Positions 26,416 to 39,122 of a stretch of 64,000 nt of DNA are shown here, piece after piece. How positions within the stretch are numbered: position 1 is the first letter of the stretch; every line of letters starts with the position of its first letter. The stretch comes from Solibacillus silvestris (GTDB lineage Bacteria; Bacillota; Bacilli; Bacillales_A; Planococcaceae), in the NCBI GenBank assembly GCA_001586195.1, contig CP014609.1, forward strand, positions 780,001-844,000. Reading direction: 5' to 3'. The notes under the pieces were generated by a model that saw only the letters and a list, made by a program, of their open reading frames with translations, made no database searches and was not told the origin of the DNA. Position numbers and translations under genes: made by a program.

Positions 26416-26619
26416 GTTGATTGGAATGGAGGGGAGGCGAGTGTTCGTGCTGACGGTTTCGCCTTTCGCACTGTTAAAACACTAGCTTACGGCTAACGCC
26501 TTTCGCTACAAACTGCGTTTCCTGCCGGAACAAGGAACAAAAGCTAAGATCGCCACGTCCTGTGGCAACGCTTTTGTGACCAACATCATGTTGGCCTCTG
26601 ACCCGTAATGGAAATCAAC
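26416..26619 (+). repeat. Structured intergenic repeat, two-hairpin type (rseP-proS gap)
   Basis: The ends form an inverted repeat: GTTGATT (26416-26422) and AATCAAC (26613-26619). The right half has two 5-bp hairpins with 5-nt loops: GCCAC-GTCCT-GTGGC (26552-26566) and CCAAC-ATCAT-GTTGG (26580-26594), exactly 13 nt apart. The left half shares AGGCGA...TCGCCT with the copy at 21751. No gene is present in this 385-nt gap. Confidence 0.75.
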
Positions 26620-26745
26620 CCCATGTCAGATGTAGAATCTCTTTTAAACAAAATACGTTTTAAAATGGCAGCTTTGAGCGTTTTGTATGAATAATACTAG
26701 CGTTCAAAGCTAAATTTGATTAGTATTATAGAAGTAGCAATTTAA

Positions 26746-28473
<1,728 letters not shown>

Positions 28474-28497
28474 TAACGATTAAGATAGAGAGAACGG

Positions 28498-28532
28498 GAA
28501 AGTACAATTTTTTATGTACTTTCTTTTCTTTT
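28498..28532 (+). terminator. Terminator after proS
   Basis: GAAAGTAC (28498-28505) pairs with GTACTTTC (28516-28523), followed by TTTTCTTTTTC. Confidence 0.75.
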
Positions 28533-28627
28533 TCATTGGATGTGAAGGGACCGGTGATTGGTGAGCGCGGAGTGTTTTCCATGCCGACGCAACCCTTGCC
28601 TCACAATGAAAGCAGCATGATGAAAGG

Positions 28628-31600
28628 GTGAAACAATTGTCAAAACAGGAAGGAAGACAAAAATTCCTACTATTGTTACAGCAGCTTGAATTGACTGATG
28701 ATGTCTATATGTCCTTTTTTGAAAATGGAACACTCGAACGTGTAACAGTTCATAAAAAGAAGCGTGTTTGGGACTTTAAAATAAAAATAGAAAATATATT
28801 GCCTTACCAAGTGTATCAATTACTGCGGATGCGGATGGTCGAGAAATTTTCGCCCATTGCCAATGTGTTACTGACGATTGAATCATATAATCCAGTAGTC
28901 AATGAGCAGCATATTTTGGATTATTGGCAAGTAGTTATTGAGCAAATGGATGAAATGTCGCCAATGCTGCGTACCAATTTATCAAAGCAAACACCGAAAT
29001 GGACAGGTCATAAGCTTGTCGTGACGTCGATGCTCGAAGTAGAGTACTTATCATTAAAATCAAAGTATACGGATAAAATTGCCGATTCATACAAGACATT
29101 CGGTTTCCCGCATATTCCGCTTGATTTCCAGCTGGTGGAAGAGTCAGATGAATTTATCGCACAGCAAGAAGCGTTTTACCAGCAGCGCAGGGAAGAGGAA
29201 GAACGACTGTCTAAACAGGCGATGGCCGATTTTGCAACACGCGAAAAAGAGAAAGCGGCCAATCCTGGTGCTGTTACTGGAGATACACCGTTCCAGATTG
29301 GTGCACTGATCAAAAATCCGGATCCGGTTGAAATCCGTACAGTACTGGAAGAAGAACGCTCGATTGTACTGGAAGGGTTTATTTTTGCATGTGATATTAA
29401 GGAACTTCGAAGTGGCCGTTCATTGCTTGAGTTTAAAATTTCCGACTACACCGACTCACTAATGGTCAAAATGTTCTCAAACGGGGATGAGGACGTCGTG
29501 AAGATGAAGCAGATGAGTAAAGGGATGTGGGTTCGTGTACGCGGATCGATTCAGCTTGATACATTTGCCCGCGATTTAGTCATGATGGTAAAAGACATCA
29601 ATGAAATCAAGCATGAACCTAAAAAAGACCATGCTCCGGAAGGCGAGAAGCGTGTTGAGCTTCACTTGCACACACCAATGAGTCAAATGGATGCGATGAC
29701 ATCTGTCGATAAACTAGTAGCACAAGCAGCTAAATGGGGACATCCTGCGATTGCGGTTACTGACCATGCTGTTGTTCAGGCATTCCCTGAAGCTTATGCT
29801 GCTGGCAAGAAAAACGGCATTAAAGTCATTTACGGCGTTGAGGCAAACTTAGTTGATGACGGGAAACCAATTGTTTACGATCCGATAAATGTTGATCTAG
29901 AAGATGCAACGTATATCGTATTTGACGTAGAGACGACCGGCTTTTCAAACGTGTATGACACGATTATCGAACTGGCGGCCGTCAAAATAAAGAATGGTCA
30001 GGTTATTGATACATTTGAACGATTCTCAAATCCGCACCGAAAATTAACAGCAAAAATTATCGAGCTGACACATATTACCGATGATATGCTCGTCAATGCA
30101 CCAGAGCTGAGTGATGTCATTCGTGAATTCCATGACTTTATCGGTAATGGGGTCGTTGTTGCGCATAATGCAGCGTTTGACTTAGGCTTCTTATATGTTG
30201 CCTACAAAAATGCCGGCATAGAAGTTCGTCACCCGGGGATCGATACGGTCGAGCTTTCTCGTCTTGTAAACCCAGGGCAAAAATCGCATAACTTAAAAAC
30301 CTTAACGAAAAAATACAATATTGAACTTACCCAGCATCACCGGGCAATTTATGATACCGAAGCAACAGGTGAACTATTCCTGCATTTGCTGAAACAGGCT
30401 GCAGATTTAGGCATTAAAAATCTGATTGAAATGAACGACCACGTCGGCGGTGAAGAAGGGTACAAGCAGTCACGTCCAAGTCACTGTACAGTTTTGGCTG
30501 TAGATGATGCCGGGCTGAAAAATCTGTTTAAGTTAATTTCGATTTCGCATACGGAAACATTTTACCGTGTACCACGTATTCGCCGCTCTGATTTGCAGAA
30601 ACTACGACAAGGATTAATCGTCGGCTCAGGCTGCTCGAATGGTGAGCTCTTTGAAACGATGATGAATAAAACGCAGGAAGAAGCCGAGCGTATCGCAAAA
30701 TTCTATGATTATTTGGAAGTTATGCCGAAACCGGTCTATTCTCCCTTAGTGGACGGTGGTACTGTCCATGATGAATGGGCATTGGAAGATATTATCCGCC
30801 GTATCGTAAAGCTTGGCAAAAAGCTGAACTTACCGGTCGTAGCAACGGGAAATGTCCACTACTTGCATGAAACCGATGCAAAGTTCCGTCAAATCTTAGT
30901 TGGATCAATGGGTGGCGCAAACCCGTTAAATCGTAATCCTTTACCGAAAGTACATTTCCGTACAACGGATGAAATGCTGAAGGAATTCGACTTTTTAGGG
31001 CCGGATTTGGCAAAGGAAATTGTCGTGACAAATACGCAGCGAGTTGCCGATATGATCGGCGATGTAAAACCGATCAAGGATGATTTATATACGCCGAAAA
31101 TTGAGGGCTCGGATGATGAAGTAACGAATTTAACTTATGAGATGGCACATAGCATTTACGGCGAAAATTTACCGGAAATTGTCCAGGCCCGTATTGATAA
31201 GGAACTGAAATCTATTTTAGGACACGGGTTCGGGGTAATTTATCTGATTTCCGCGAAGCTCGTAAAAAAATCGCTGGCTGACGGTTACTTAGTAGGTTCA
31301 CGTGGATCGGTAGGGTCTTCCCTTGTCGCGACATTTATGGAAATTACCGAAGTAAACCCGCTGCCGCCGCATTATGTTTGTCCAAACTGTAAGCATTCCG
31401 AGTTTATCGCGGACGGTTCGGTTGCATCAGGCTATGACTTACCGAACAAACAATGTCCGGAATGTGGTGCCCCGTTCAAAAAAGACGGCCAGGATATCCC
31501 GTTCGAAACGTTCCTAGGATTCAAGGGTGACAAGGTGCCCGATATCGATCTGAACTTCTCCGGTGAATATCAGCCACAAGCGCATAACTACACGAAAGTG

Positions 31601-32959
31601 CTATTCGGTGAGGATTATGTATTCCGTGCCGGAACGATTGGTACGGTTGCCGAAAAGACGGCATATGGTTATGTAAAAGGGTACGGAAGCGACAATGGCA
31701 TCACTTACCGAAATGCGGAAGTGGACCGCCTTGTGCAAGGATGTACAGGAGTAAAACGTACAACTGGACAACACCCGGGGGGAATTATCGTAGTACCGGA
31801 TTATATGGATATTTACGACTTCTCGCCAGTGCAGTTCCCGGCGGATGCTCAGGATTCGGAATGGAAAACAACCCATTTCGACTTCCACTCAATCCACGAT
31901 AATATTTTAAAGCTTGATATACTTGGGCACGATGATCCGACCGTAATTCGTATGCTTCAGGATTTATCCGGAATCGATCCAAAAACAATCCCGACGGACG
32001 ACCCGATTGTTATGAAGATTTTCAGTTCAACTGAATCGCTAGGTGTGACCGAAAAGCAAATTGGAACGAAAACAGGAACGCTCGGAATTCCGGAGTTCGG
32101 GACAAAATTCGTACGCCAAATGCTTGAAGAAACAAAACCGTCGACATTCAGTGAACTTGTTCAGATTTCCGGACTTTCACATGGTACAGACGTATGGCTT
32201 GGAAATGCACAGGAACTGATTAAAGACGGCACTTGTGTATTAAAAGAAGTAATCGGTTGTCGTGACGATATTATGGTTTATTTAATTTATCAGGATCTTG
32301 AACCATCGTTTGCCTTTAAAATAATGGAGTCCGTTCGTAAAGGTAAAGGGTTAACAGATGAAATGGAAGCGGAAATGCGTGCGAAAAAAGTACCTGAATG
32401 GTATATCGATTCTTGTAAAAAGATTAAGTACATGTTCCCGAAAGCCCACGCCGCAGCCTATGTATTAATGGCTGTGCGTATCGCATGGTTCAAGGTCCAT
32501 CATCCGATTCTTTACTATGCAGCGTACTTCACTGTGCGTGCGTCGGACTTTGATTTAATTGCGATGACACAAGGTTCTGTCATGATCCGCAAAAAAATCG
32601 ATGAAATCAACATGAAGGGGCTCGATGCAGCGCCGAAAGAGAAAAGTTTACTGACAGTTATGGAACTAGCACTGGAAATGTGTGAACGCGGGATGAACTT
32701 CAAAAAGGTGGATTTATACCGTTCGCATGCGAGTGAGTTCATCATCGAAGGAAACTCATTGATTCCACCTTTTGATGCCATTCCAGGTCTTGGTACTAAC
32801 GTAGCGAAACAAATTGTTGAAGCACGTAAAAATGGAGAATTTTTATCAAAAGAAGATTTACAGCAGCGCGGCCGTGTATCGAAGACGTTAATCGAGTATA
32901 TGGATGAGCTTGGATGTTTGGAAGGAATGCCGGATGCCAACCAGCTGTCCTTATTCTAA
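28628..32959 (+). CDS. polC: DNA polymerase III alpha subunit, Gram-positive PolC
   Basis: 1443 residues, normal PolC length. An OB-fold (about 245-330) is followed by a PHP domain ([15 protein letters not shown]). This is interrupted by a 3'-5' exonuclease ([28 protein letters not shown]). The zinc module is CPNCKHSEF and CPECGAPF. The palm has [19 protein letters not shown], and the C-terminus ends DANQLSLF. It is the replicative polymerase with built-in proofreading. The start is GTG 28628 or TTG 28637; B. subtilis PolC begins MEQLS, which favours GTG (MKQLS), although the ribosome-binding site AAAGGG is better spaced for TTG. Confidence 0.98.
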   Translation: MKQLSKQEGRQKFLLLLQQLELTDDVYMSFFENGTLERVTVHKKKRVWDFKIKIENILPYQVYQLLRMRMVEKFSPIANVLLTIESYNPVVNEQHILDYWQVVIEQMDEMSPMLRTNLSKQTPKWTGHKLVVTSMLEVEYLSLKSKYTDKIADSYKTFGFPHIPLDFQLVEESDEFIAQQEAFYQQRREEEERLSKQAMADFATREKEKAANPGAVTGDTPFQIGALIKNPDPVEIRTVLEEERSIVLEGFIFACDIKELRSGRSLLEFKISDYTDSLMVKMFSNGDEDVVKMKQMSKGMWVRVRGSIQLDTFARDLVMMVKDINEIKHEPKKDHAPEGEKRVELHLHTPMSQMDAMTSVDKLVAQAAKWGHPAIAVTDHAVVQAFPEAYAAGKKNGIKVIYGVEANLVDDGKPIVYDPINVDLEDATYIVFDVETTGFSNVYDTIIELAAVKIKNGQVIDTFERFSNPHRKLTAKIIELTHITDDMLVNAPELSDVIREFHDFIGNGVVVAHNAAFDLGFLYVAYKNAGIEVRHPGIDTVELSRLVNPGQKSHNLKTLTKKYNIELTQHHRAIYDTEATGELFLHLLKQAADLGIKNLIEMNDHVGGEEGYKQSRPSHCTVLAVDDAGLKNLFKLISISHTETFYRVPRIRRSDLQKLRQGLIVGSGCSNGELFETMMNKTQEEAERIAKFYDYLEVMPKPVYSPLVDGGTVHDEWALEDIIRRIVKLGKKLNLPVVATGNVHYLHETDAKFRQILVGSMGGANPLNRNPLPKVHFRTTDEMLKEFDFLGPDLAKEIVVTNTQRVADMIGDVKPIKDDLYTPKIEGSDDEVTNLTYEMAHSIYGENLPEIVQARIDKELKSILGHGFGVIYLISAKLVKKSLADGYLVGSRGSVGSSLVATFMEITEVNPLPPHYVCPNCKHSEFIADGSVASGYDLPNKQCPECGAPFKKDGQDIPFETFLGFKGDKVPDIDLNFSGEYQPQAHNYTKVLFGEDYVFRAGTIGTVAEKTAYGYVKGYGSDNGITYRNAEVDRLVQGCTGVKRTTGQHPGGIIVVPDYMDIYDFSPVQFPADAQDSEWKTTHFDFHSIHDNILKLDILGHDDPTVIRMLQDLSGIDPKTIPTDDPIVMKIFSSTESLGVTEKQIGTKTGTLGIPEFGTKFVRQMLEETKPSTFSELVQISGLSHGTDVWLGNAQELIKDGTCVLKEVIGCRDDIMVYLIYQDLEPSFAFKIMESVRKGKGLTDEMEAEMRAKKVPEWYIDSCKKIKYMFPKAHAAAYVLMAVRIAWFKVHHPILYYAAYFTVRASDFDLIAMTQGSVMIRKKIDEINMKGLDAAPKEKSLLTVMELALEMCERGMNFKKVDLYRSHASEFIIEGNSLIPPFDAIPGLGTNVAKQIVEARKNGEFLSKEDLQQRGRVSKTLIEYMDELGCLEGMPDANQLSLF

Positions 32960-33107
32960 TGTACAGACAGGCTAAAAGAGAGGATTTTGTATTTTCGGAT
33001 GCATATTCTCTCAGTAGTTGTTAATTCTATGTGTTAATAGGCAAAATTTGCATTAGGATAGCCTTTGTGCTATGCTAAATGTAATAATTTGTTGATAGTT
33101 CGCCAGC

Positions 33108-33136
33108 AAAAGAGTGGGGTTTCCCGCTCTTTTCTG
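33108..33136 (+). terminator. Terminator-like hairpin downstream of polC
   Basis: AAAGAGTGGG (33108-33117) pairs with CCCGCTCTTT, with one G-U pair, and is followed by TTCTGTTG. It is about 150 nt after the polC stop. The remaining 461-nt gap before rimP has no supported ORF. Confidence 0.6.
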
Positions 33137-33250
33137 TTGTTTACACAACTATTTAATTTCAACGAGCAAGTGTTCTGATTTTTGTGAGTGGAGTTAAACC
33201 TCTGGCGAATGTCGCAGATTTTATAATGAAAAAAGAAGTCCGTCTAACGC

Positions 33251-33293
33251 GTCGCATCGTGCGGCAAAGACTGGCTGACCCACGTCCTGTGGG
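33251..33293 (+). repeat. Two-hairpin module of the intergenic repeat family (polC-rimP gap)
   Basis: GTCGC-ATCGT-GCGGC (33251-33265) and CCCAC-GTCCT-GTGGG (33279-33293) are two 5-bp stems with 5-nt NTCNT loops, 13 nt apart, as in the copies at 26552, 38998 and 63264. The stem sequences differ from the other copies but still pair. The flanks are not clearly conserved. Confidence 0.7.
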
Positions 33294-33420
33294 CCTCAAA
33301 AAGAAATCTGGACGCCATTGCATTTAGTTGTAAATGTCCAATTTTTTCAATGAAAACTCGTCTTTTGTTTAACCAATACTATGAAGATCTAAAACAAACA
33401 AAGACGTTAGGGAGGATACG

Positions 33421-33906
33421 ATGAGCAAAGTTACGTCGATCATTGAAGAGCTAGTGACACCGATTGTGGAAGAGCTTGATTTGGAATTAGTTGATATCGA
33501 GTTCGTAAAAGAAGGACGCGACTGGTTCCTGCGTATTTATGTTGACACACCAGAAGGCGGCATTGATATTTTACAATGTGCACAAGTGAGTGAGCGTTTA
33601 AGCGAGAAATTGGATGAAAATGATCCAATCGAGCAAAACTACTACTTAGAGGTTTCTTCACCAGGAGCAGAACGTCCGTTAAAGAAACAACAGGACTTTG
33701 AAAAAGCAATCGGCAAATATATTTATGTGAAAACTTATGAGCCAGTTAAGGATTTAAAAGAATTCTATGGTTATTTACGCGCATATACAGATGAATTTTT
33801 AGAAATGGAATTCCGTATTAAAACACGTAAAGTTACAGTACAAATTGAAAAAGAAAAAATTGCGCAAGCGCGTCTTGCTATCGATTTTTCAGATAAGCAA
33901 ATTTAG
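33421..33906 (+). CDS. rimP: Ribosome maturation factor RimP
   Basis: 161 residues. The N-terminal domain has LDLELVDIEFVKEGRDWFLR and SERLSEKLDENDPI, and YLEVSSPGAERPL is the family signature; an SH3-like C-terminal domain follows. It assists 30S subunit maturation. It is first gene of the nusA-infB operon, with GGGAGGATACG before the ATG. Confidence 0.96.
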   Translation: MSKVTSIIEELVTPIVEELDLELVDIEFVKEGRDWFLRIYVDTPEGGIDILQCAQVSERLSEKLDENDPIEQNYYLEVSSPGAERPLKKQQDFEKAIGKYIYVKTYEPVKDLKEFYGYLRAYTDEFLEMEFRIKTRKVTVQIEKEKIAQARLAIDFSDKQI

Positions 33907-33920
33907 GAGTGAAAACAAAA

Positions 33921-35048
33921 ATGAGTAGTGAATTACTAGATGCCCTAACTGCCCTTGAAGAGCAGAAAGGTATTTCAAGAGATGTATTAATTGAGGCGAT
34001 TGAGGCGGCTTTAGTAACGGCGTACAAACGTAACTTCAACCAAGCGCAAAACGTTCGCGTGGATCTTAACCTACAAACAGGATCAATGGTTGTTTATTCT
34101 CGTAAAGACGTAGTAGAAGAAGTAGAAGACGATCGTCTGGAAATCGCTTTGGAAGACGCGAAGTTTATTAATGCAGCTTATGAAATTGGTGACGTCGTAG
34201 AAGAAGAAGTAACACCTCGTAACTTCGGACGTATCGCGGCACAGACGGCTAAGCAAGTTGTGACGCAACGTGTTCGTGAAGCAGAGCGCGGTTTAATTTA
34301 TGAAGAGTATGTAGACCGTGAAGATGACATCGTAACAGGCGTAATCGAGCGTCAAGATGCACGTAATATTTATGTGTCAATCGGTAAAGTGGAAGCGGCA
34401 TTACCTGTTAACGAACAAATTCAAGGTGAAGTTTACAAGCCAACATCTCGCATCCGTGTTTACATTACAAAAGTTGAACGCACAACACGTGGTCCACAAG
34501 TAATTGTATCTCGTACTCATCCTGGATTATTGCGCCGCCTATTTGAAATGGAAGTTCCGGAAATTTATGATGGCACAGTTGAAATTAAATCAATCGCGCG
34601 TGAAGCGGGCGACCGTTCAAAAATCTCTGTATATGCACATAATGAAGAAGTAGATCCAGTAGGTTCATGTGTCGGAGCTAAAGGTGCCCGTGTGCAGACA
34701 ATTGTAAACGAATTAAACGGTGAAAAAATTGATATCGTAGAATGGTCAGAAGATCCGGTTGTATTCGTTGCAAATGCACTAAGTCCTTCAAAAGTTCTGG
34801 ACGTTCAAGTAAATGAAGAAGAAAAGTCAACAACAGTTGTCGTACCGGATTATCAACTATCACTAGCGATTGGTAAGCGCGGACAAAATGCTCGTTTAGC
34901 AGCAAAATTAACGGGCTGGAAAATTGACATCAAGAGTGAAACAGATGCACGCGAATTAGGAATCTATCCTTCTGAAACGAGCACATTCGTTCCACGTGAA
35001 GATGCAGAAGAAGTAAAATTTGATTTATACGGTGATGACGAAGAATAA
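33921..35048 (+). CDS. nusA: Transcription termination/antitermination factor NusA
   Basis: 375 residues, the short Gram-positive form: N-terminal RNAP-binding domain, S1 domain ([18 protein letters not shown]), and two KH domains ([38 protein letters not shown]). It lacks the C-terminal AR repeats of enteric NusA, as is normal in Bacillus. ATG 33921 is used; the GTG at 33909 belongs to the AGGAGTG ribosome-binding site. Confidence 0.97.
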   Translation: MSSELLDALTALEEQKGISRDVLIEAIEAALVTAYKRNFNQAQNVRVDLNLQTGSMVVYSRKDVVEEVEDDRLEIALEDAKFINAAYEIGDVVEEEVTPRNFGRIAAQTAKQVVTQRVREAERGLIYEEYVDREDDIVTGVIERQDARNIYVSIGKVEAALPVNEQIQGEVYKPTSRIRVYITKVERTTRGPQVIVSRTHPGLLRRLFEMEVPEIYDGTVEIKSIAREAGDRSKISVYAHNEEVDPVGSCVGAKGARVQTIVNELNGEKIDIVEWSEDPVVFVANALSPSKVLDVQVNEEEKSTTVVVPDYQLSLAIGKRGQNARLAAKLTGWKIDIKSETDARELGIYPSETSTFVPREDAEEVKFDLYGDDEE

Positions 35049-35087
35049 GCCGTCATTTGGAATGATTTTGCAAGGAGGGTAAGCAAT

Positions 35088-35366
35088 ATGGTCGTTAATA
35101 AAAAAATTCCTTTACGCAAATGTGTTGCAACAGGCGAGATGCTTCCGAAAAAATCAATGATTCGCGTCGTTCGTTCTAAAGAGGGCGAAGTGACTGTTGA
35201 TATTACAGGAAAAAAATCCGGTCGTGGAGCATATGTTTCTAAAACGGAAGATGCTGTTGAAATGGCGCGTAAAAAGAATATTTTAGATCGCCAGCTTGAT
35301 GCAAAAGTGCCGGATGAGGTGTATGAGGAGTTGCTAACGCTAATCCGCAGGGAGTCGATTTTATGA
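35088..35366 (+). CDS. rnpM: RNase P modulator RnpM (YlxR family)
   Basis: 92 residues. The family core is RKCVATGEMLPKKSMIRVVR, followed by KKSGRGAYVSKTEDAVEMAR. YlxR proteins bind RNA, and the B. subtilis member interacts with RNase P RNA. It lies between nusA and ylxQ as in other Bacillales, with AAGGAGGGT before the ATG, and overlaps ylxQ by 4 nt. Confidence 0.92.
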   Translation: MVVNKKIPLRKCVATGEMLPKKSMIRVVRSKEGEVTVDITGKKSGRGAYVSKTEDAVEMARKKNILDRQLDAKVPDEVYEELLTLIRRESIL

Positions 35367-35671
35367 CAAACCCTGCATTGCTACAGCTATTAGGTTTAGC
35401 AGCACGTGCACGAAAAATAATATCCGGAGAAGAGCTTGTCGTAAAGGAAATTCGCAGCGGCAAAGCTAAGCTTGTCTTTTTAGCTTCAGATGCTTCGGCA
35501 AATACGAGCAAAAAGATTCAGGATAAATGTACGTTTTATAATGTTGAGTATTATGTTTTCGGGGATCGATATGATCTTGGACATGCTACCGGGAAGGAAG
35601 CCCGTGTAGCGATTGCTATTACAGATAGCGGATTTGCTAAAAAAATGTCTAGTCTACTCAACGAAAATTAA
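35363..35671 (+). CDS. ylxQ: L7Ae-family RNA-binding protein YlxQ
   Basis: 102 residues of the L7Ae/L30e fold: [40 protein letters not shown]. These proteins bind kink-turn RNA; the specific target of YlxQ is not clear. ATG 35363 overlaps the rnpM stop. Confidence 0.92.
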   Translation: MTNPALLQLLGLAARARKIISGEELVVKEIRSGKAKLVFLASDASANTSKKIQDKCTFYNVEYYVFGDRYDLGHATGKEARVAIAITDSGFAKKMSSLLNEN

Positions 35672-35685
35672 TCGGGGGTGAGCAG

Positions 35686-38058
35686 ATGAGCAAAGTAAGA
35701 GTTCATGAATATGCGAAAAAGGTAAATAAAACAAGTAAGGAAGTTATTGAGGAGCTTGCAAAACATAATCTGCCGGTGAAAAATCACATGGCGGTAATTG
35801 ATGAGCAGGCGGTCTCAAAACTAAATTCTGTCTTTAAGCAAGCAGTGGAACCAACGAAAGATTCTCCTGCAAAGACACCTGCCAAAGCTGTAAATGTAAC
35901 ACCGAGACGCGGTGAACAAGGGCAGAAAAAAGTGCAGCAAGGTCAAAAGCAGGATCGTCCACAATCTGCTTCGAATAACCAACAACCGAACAAAGCTTCA
36001 AACGCCCAAGGGCAAACAAAATCGCAACAAGGCGAAAAAATAAGAAATGAAAAAGGTAACCAAAATCGAAATATGACTCAAAATAACTCTAACAACCGCA
36101 AAGGCGGCACAACACAAAACACTAGTAATAATAAAGGCGGCGGTAACACGCCAAATAGAGGCGGTAACACGCCAAATAAAGGTGGTAACACACAAAATAA
36201 AGGCGGCTATCAACAACGTAGAAAACCAGGTATCAATGGTGGTAAACGTCGTACGCACCGTCCTGCACCACAACCAATGGTGCAAAAAGAATTACCTGAA
36301 AAAATTACTTTCTATGAAAGTTTATCAGTTGCAGAACTTGCAAAAAAATTACACCGTGAGCCATCGGAAATTATTAAAAAATTATTCATGCTTGGTGTAA
36401 TGGCAACAATTAACCAAGAACTTGATAAGGATGCAATCGAGCTAATCTGTGCAGACTACGGGGTAGAAGTTGAAGAAGAAATCCGTATCGACAAAACAGA
36501 TTTAGATACGTACTTCGATGATACAATCGTGGAAGTTGACGAAAACGCATTAGAAGAACGTCCACCAGTTGTAACAATCATGGGACACGTTGACCATGGT
36601 AAAACATCATTGCTTGACTCAATCCGTAAAACGAAAGTTACTGCGGGTGAAGCAGGCGGTATTACACAGCATATCGGTGCATACCAAGTAGAAGTTAACG
36701 GAAAGAAAATTTCATTCCTTGATACTCCTGGACACGCGGCATTCACAACAATGCGTGCGCGCGGTGCATCAATTACAGATATCGCAATTATCGTAGTTGC
36801 AGCGGATGACGGTGTAATGCCTCAAACAGTTGAAGCGATCAACCACGCAAAAGCTGCAGAAGTACCAATTATCGTAGCAATCAACAAAATGGATAAACCA
36901 TCTGCCAATCCGGACCGTGTACAACAAGAATTAACAGAGCACGGATTAGTTCCTGAAGCATGGGGTGGAGATACAATCTTCGTACCAATTTCAGCACTAA
37001 AAGGTGAAGGTATTGACCAGCTTCTAGAAATGATTTTATTAGTTTCCGAAGTAGGCGAATTAAAAGCGAACCCAACTCGCTCAGCAATCGGTACAGTTAT
37101 TGAAGCACAGCTTGATAAAGGTCGTGGAGCAGTTGCAACACTTTTAGTTCAGGATGGTACATTACGTGTTGGTGATCCAATCGTAGTCGGTCATGCATAT
37201 GGTCGTGTACGTGCAATGGTCAATGATCTTGGCCGTCGTATTAAAACAGCTGGTCCTTCTATGCCGATTGAAATTACAGGCTTAAACGAAGTACCACAAG
37301 CGGGCGACCGTTTCGTAGTATTCCAAGATGAGAAAACAGCTCGTCAAGTTGGTGAATCTCGTTCAATGACAGCTATCCAAGCGTCACGTTCAGAAAAACA
37401 ACGTGTAACTCTTGATAACTTATTTGAACAAATGAGCCAAGGCGAAATGAAAGAGTTAAACTTAATCGTAAAAGCAGACGTACAAGGTACAGTGGAAGCA
37501 ATGGCTTCTTCATTAATGAAAATTGATGTTGAAGGTGTTAATGTTAAAATTATCCACACTGGTGCGGGTGCGATTACAGAATCGGATATCTCTCTTGCTG
37601 CTGCATCAAATGCAATCGTTATCGGATTCAACGTACGTCCGGACACAAATGCTAAACGTGCTGCTGATGAAGAAGGCGTAGATATTCGTCTGCACCGTAT
37701 CATCTATAAAGTAATCGAAGAAATCGAACACGCGATGAAAGGGATGCTTGATCCTGAGTTCGAAGAGAAAATCGTTGGTCAAGCGGAAGTTCGTCAAACA
37801 ATTAAAGTATCTAAAGTTGGTACGATCGCTGGTTCATACGTTATTGAAGGTAAAATCGTTCGCGATGCTGGAGTACGTGTTATCCGCGAAAACGTTGTTG
37901 TGTTCGAAGGTGAACTGGATTCACTAAAACGCTTCAAAGATGATGCAAAAGAAGTTGCAAAAGGGTATGAGTGTGGTATTACGATCAAAAACTACAACGA
38001 CATTAAAGAAGGCGACATTATCGAAGCCTTCGTAATGGAAGAAATCGTTCGTAAATAA
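35686..38058 (+). CDS. infB: Translation initiation factor IF-2
   Basis: 790 residues. The N-terminal IF2-N module ([19 protein letters not shown]) is followed by a Gln/Asn/Lys-rich linker (about 55-200) with near-identical seven-residue repeats of the GGNTPNK type, and then a second IF2-N helix region. The G domain has [23 protein letters not shown], and NKMDK. Domains II, III and the C-terminal fMet-tRNA binding domain follow. The stop overlaps the ylxP start (TAATG). Confidence 0.97.
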   Translation: MSKVRVHEYAKKVNKTSKEVIEELAKHNLPVKNHMAVIDEQAVSKLNSVFKQAVEPTKDSPAKTPAKAVNVTPRRGEQGQKKVQQGQKQDRPQSASNNQQPNKASNAQGQTKSQQGEKIRNEKGNQNRNMTQNNSNNRKGGTTQNTSNNKGGGNTPNRGGNTPNKGGNTQNKGGYQQRRKPGINGGKRRTHRPAPQPMVQKELPEKITFYESLSVAELAKKLHREPSEIIKKLFMLGVMATINQELDKDAIELICADYGVEVEEEIRIDKTDLDTYFDDTIVEVDENALEERPPVVTIMGHVDHGKTSLLDSIRKTKVTAGEAGGITQHIGAYQVEVNGKKISFLDTPGHAAFTTMRARGASITDIAIIVVAADDGVMPQTVEAINHAKAAEVPIIVAINKMDKPSANPDRVQQELTEHGLVPEAWGGDTIFVPISALKGEGIDQLLEMILLVSEVGELKANPTRSAIGTVIEAQLDKGRGAVATLLVQDGTLRVGDPIVVGHAYGRVRAMVNDLGRRIKTAGPSMPIEITGLNEVPQAGDRFVVFQDEKTARQVGESRSMTAIQASRSEKQRVTLDNLFEQMSQGEMKELNLIVKADVQGTVEAMASSLMKIDVEGVNVKIIHTGAGAITESDISLAAASNAIVIGFNVRPDTNAKRAADEEGVDIRLHRIIYKVIEEIEHAMKGMLDPEFEEKIVGQAEVRQTIKVSKVGTIAGSYVIEGKIVRDAGVRVIRENVVVFEGELDSLKRFKDDAKEVAKGYECGITIKNYNDIKEGDIIEAFVMEEIVRK

Positions 38059-38336
38059 TGATTGTATACGCAGAAGTTGAATTCATGATTCAGACTGCCC
38101 ACTCATTAAAAGAAAAGCGCGCCGTCCTTCAGCGGATGGTGACGCGTACGAAACAAAAATTCAATGTTTCCGTTGCTGAAATTGATCATCAGGATGTATG
38201 GCAGCGTACAAAGCTTGCGCTTGTCGCAGTTGCTTCTTCCAAAGAAGCGGCTGAACGCGAGCTAATGCGGGCGATCCATTATCTGCAGTCAAATCCGCAA
38301 TGGGAACAGCTGGATTTCTATCGTGAATATTTATAA
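38058..38336 (+). CDS. ylxP: DUF503 family protein YlxP
   Basis: 92 residues: [41 protein letters not shown], and DHQDVWQRTKLALV match the small YlxP/DUF503 family found between infB and rbfA. Its function is not firmly established. The ATG overlaps the infB stop codon. Confidence 0.9.
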   Translation: MIVYAEVEFMIQTAHSLKEKRAVLQRMVTRTKQKFNVSVAEIDHQDVWQRTKLALVAVASSKEAAERELMRAIHYLQSNPQWEQLDFYREYL

Positions 38337-38394
38337 AGCCCACGATTTGTGGCAAATGTACTATTAATTACGCAATTTAAATGAGGTGACATTT

Positions 38395-38739
38395 ATGTCT
38401 CTACGTTCCAATCGAGTTGCTGAGCAAATGAAAAAAGAAATTACTGAAATCATTGCGCGCAAAATCAAAGATCCGCGTGTAGGCTTCGTTACGGTTACAG
38501 ATGTAGCAGTAACAGGAGACTTACAGCAAGCAACTGTTTATATTACATCGTTAGGCAATGACCGCGAACGTGCGGAAACATTGCAAGCGTTGGAAAAAGC
38601 ATCCGGTTTCATCCGTTCGGAAGTTGGTTCACGTATCCGCTTACGCCGTACGCCTGAACTGGCATTCGAATTCGATACAGCAATCGAATACGGTAACAAA
38701 ATCGATGCATTACTACGTGGTTTACACGAAGAGAAATAA
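38395..38739 (+). CDS. rbfA: 30S ribosome-binding factor RbfA
   Basis: 114 residues of KH-like fold: [40 protein letters not shown], and [17 protein letters not shown]. It helps 16S rRNA maturation at low temperature. ATG 38395 is used; the upstream GTG at 38386 lies in the GAGGTGA ribosome-binding site. Confidence 0.96.
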   Translation: MSLRSNRVAEQMKKEITEIIARKIKDPRVGFVTVTDVAVTGDLQQATVYITSLGNDRERAETLQALEKASGFIRSEVGSRIRLRRTPELAFEFDTAIEYGNKIDALLRGLHEEK

Positions 38740-38746
38740 AACTAAG

Positions 38747-38784
38747 AAGTCTGCACTGCATAACTATGCGGGCAGACTTTTTTG
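38747..38784 (+). terminator. Terminator of the rimP-rbfA operon
   Basis: AAGTCTGC (38747-38754) pairs with GCAGACTT (38772-38779), with an inner GCAT/ATGC stem, and runs into T6. Confidence 0.88.
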
Positions 38785-38871
38785 CATTTGAAGGTTCTTT
38801 AACTAAATTGTTGAATAAAGAAGTTTTGTTAAGAAAATAAACTTTATGCTAAGGTAAGAGTGACGCGAAGC

Positions 38872-39045
38872 GAAGGGGGGCGACTCCTAGGAGATCAGCG
38901 TGTGCGGAAAATCCACTTTATCGCTGCCGCCGTAAGAGGTAGCGATAAAGTTAGTGGGAGCCACGCCCCCCAGGAAATTTGAACGAATGCTAAAACCGTT
39001 ACGTCGTATAACAACGCATTCGTGACCAACGTCCTGTTGGCCTCC
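38872..39045 (+). repeat. Structured intergenic repeat, long form (rbfA-truB gap)
   Basis: GGGGGGCG (38875-38882) pairs with CGCCCCCC (38964-38971), enclosing ACTTTATCGCT/AGCGATAAAGT (38915-38925/38941-38951). Then follow two hairpins: GTTAC-GTCGT-ATAAC (38998-39012, four pairs) and CCAAC-GTCCT-GTTGG (39026-39040), 13 nt apart. Much of the unit matches the copy at 63136. No gene in this 383-nt gap. Confidence 0.78.
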
Positions 39046-39122
39046 CGTAGCGGAGCAGAACGGATTACATGAAAAGCCCCACATAATTTACGGAAATGTG
39101 GATCTAACAAAGGAGCAAAACA

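Noticed and set aside
36456-37703. Minus-strand ORFs across infB
   Set aside because: Shadow frames of a highly conserved gene with strong codon bias.
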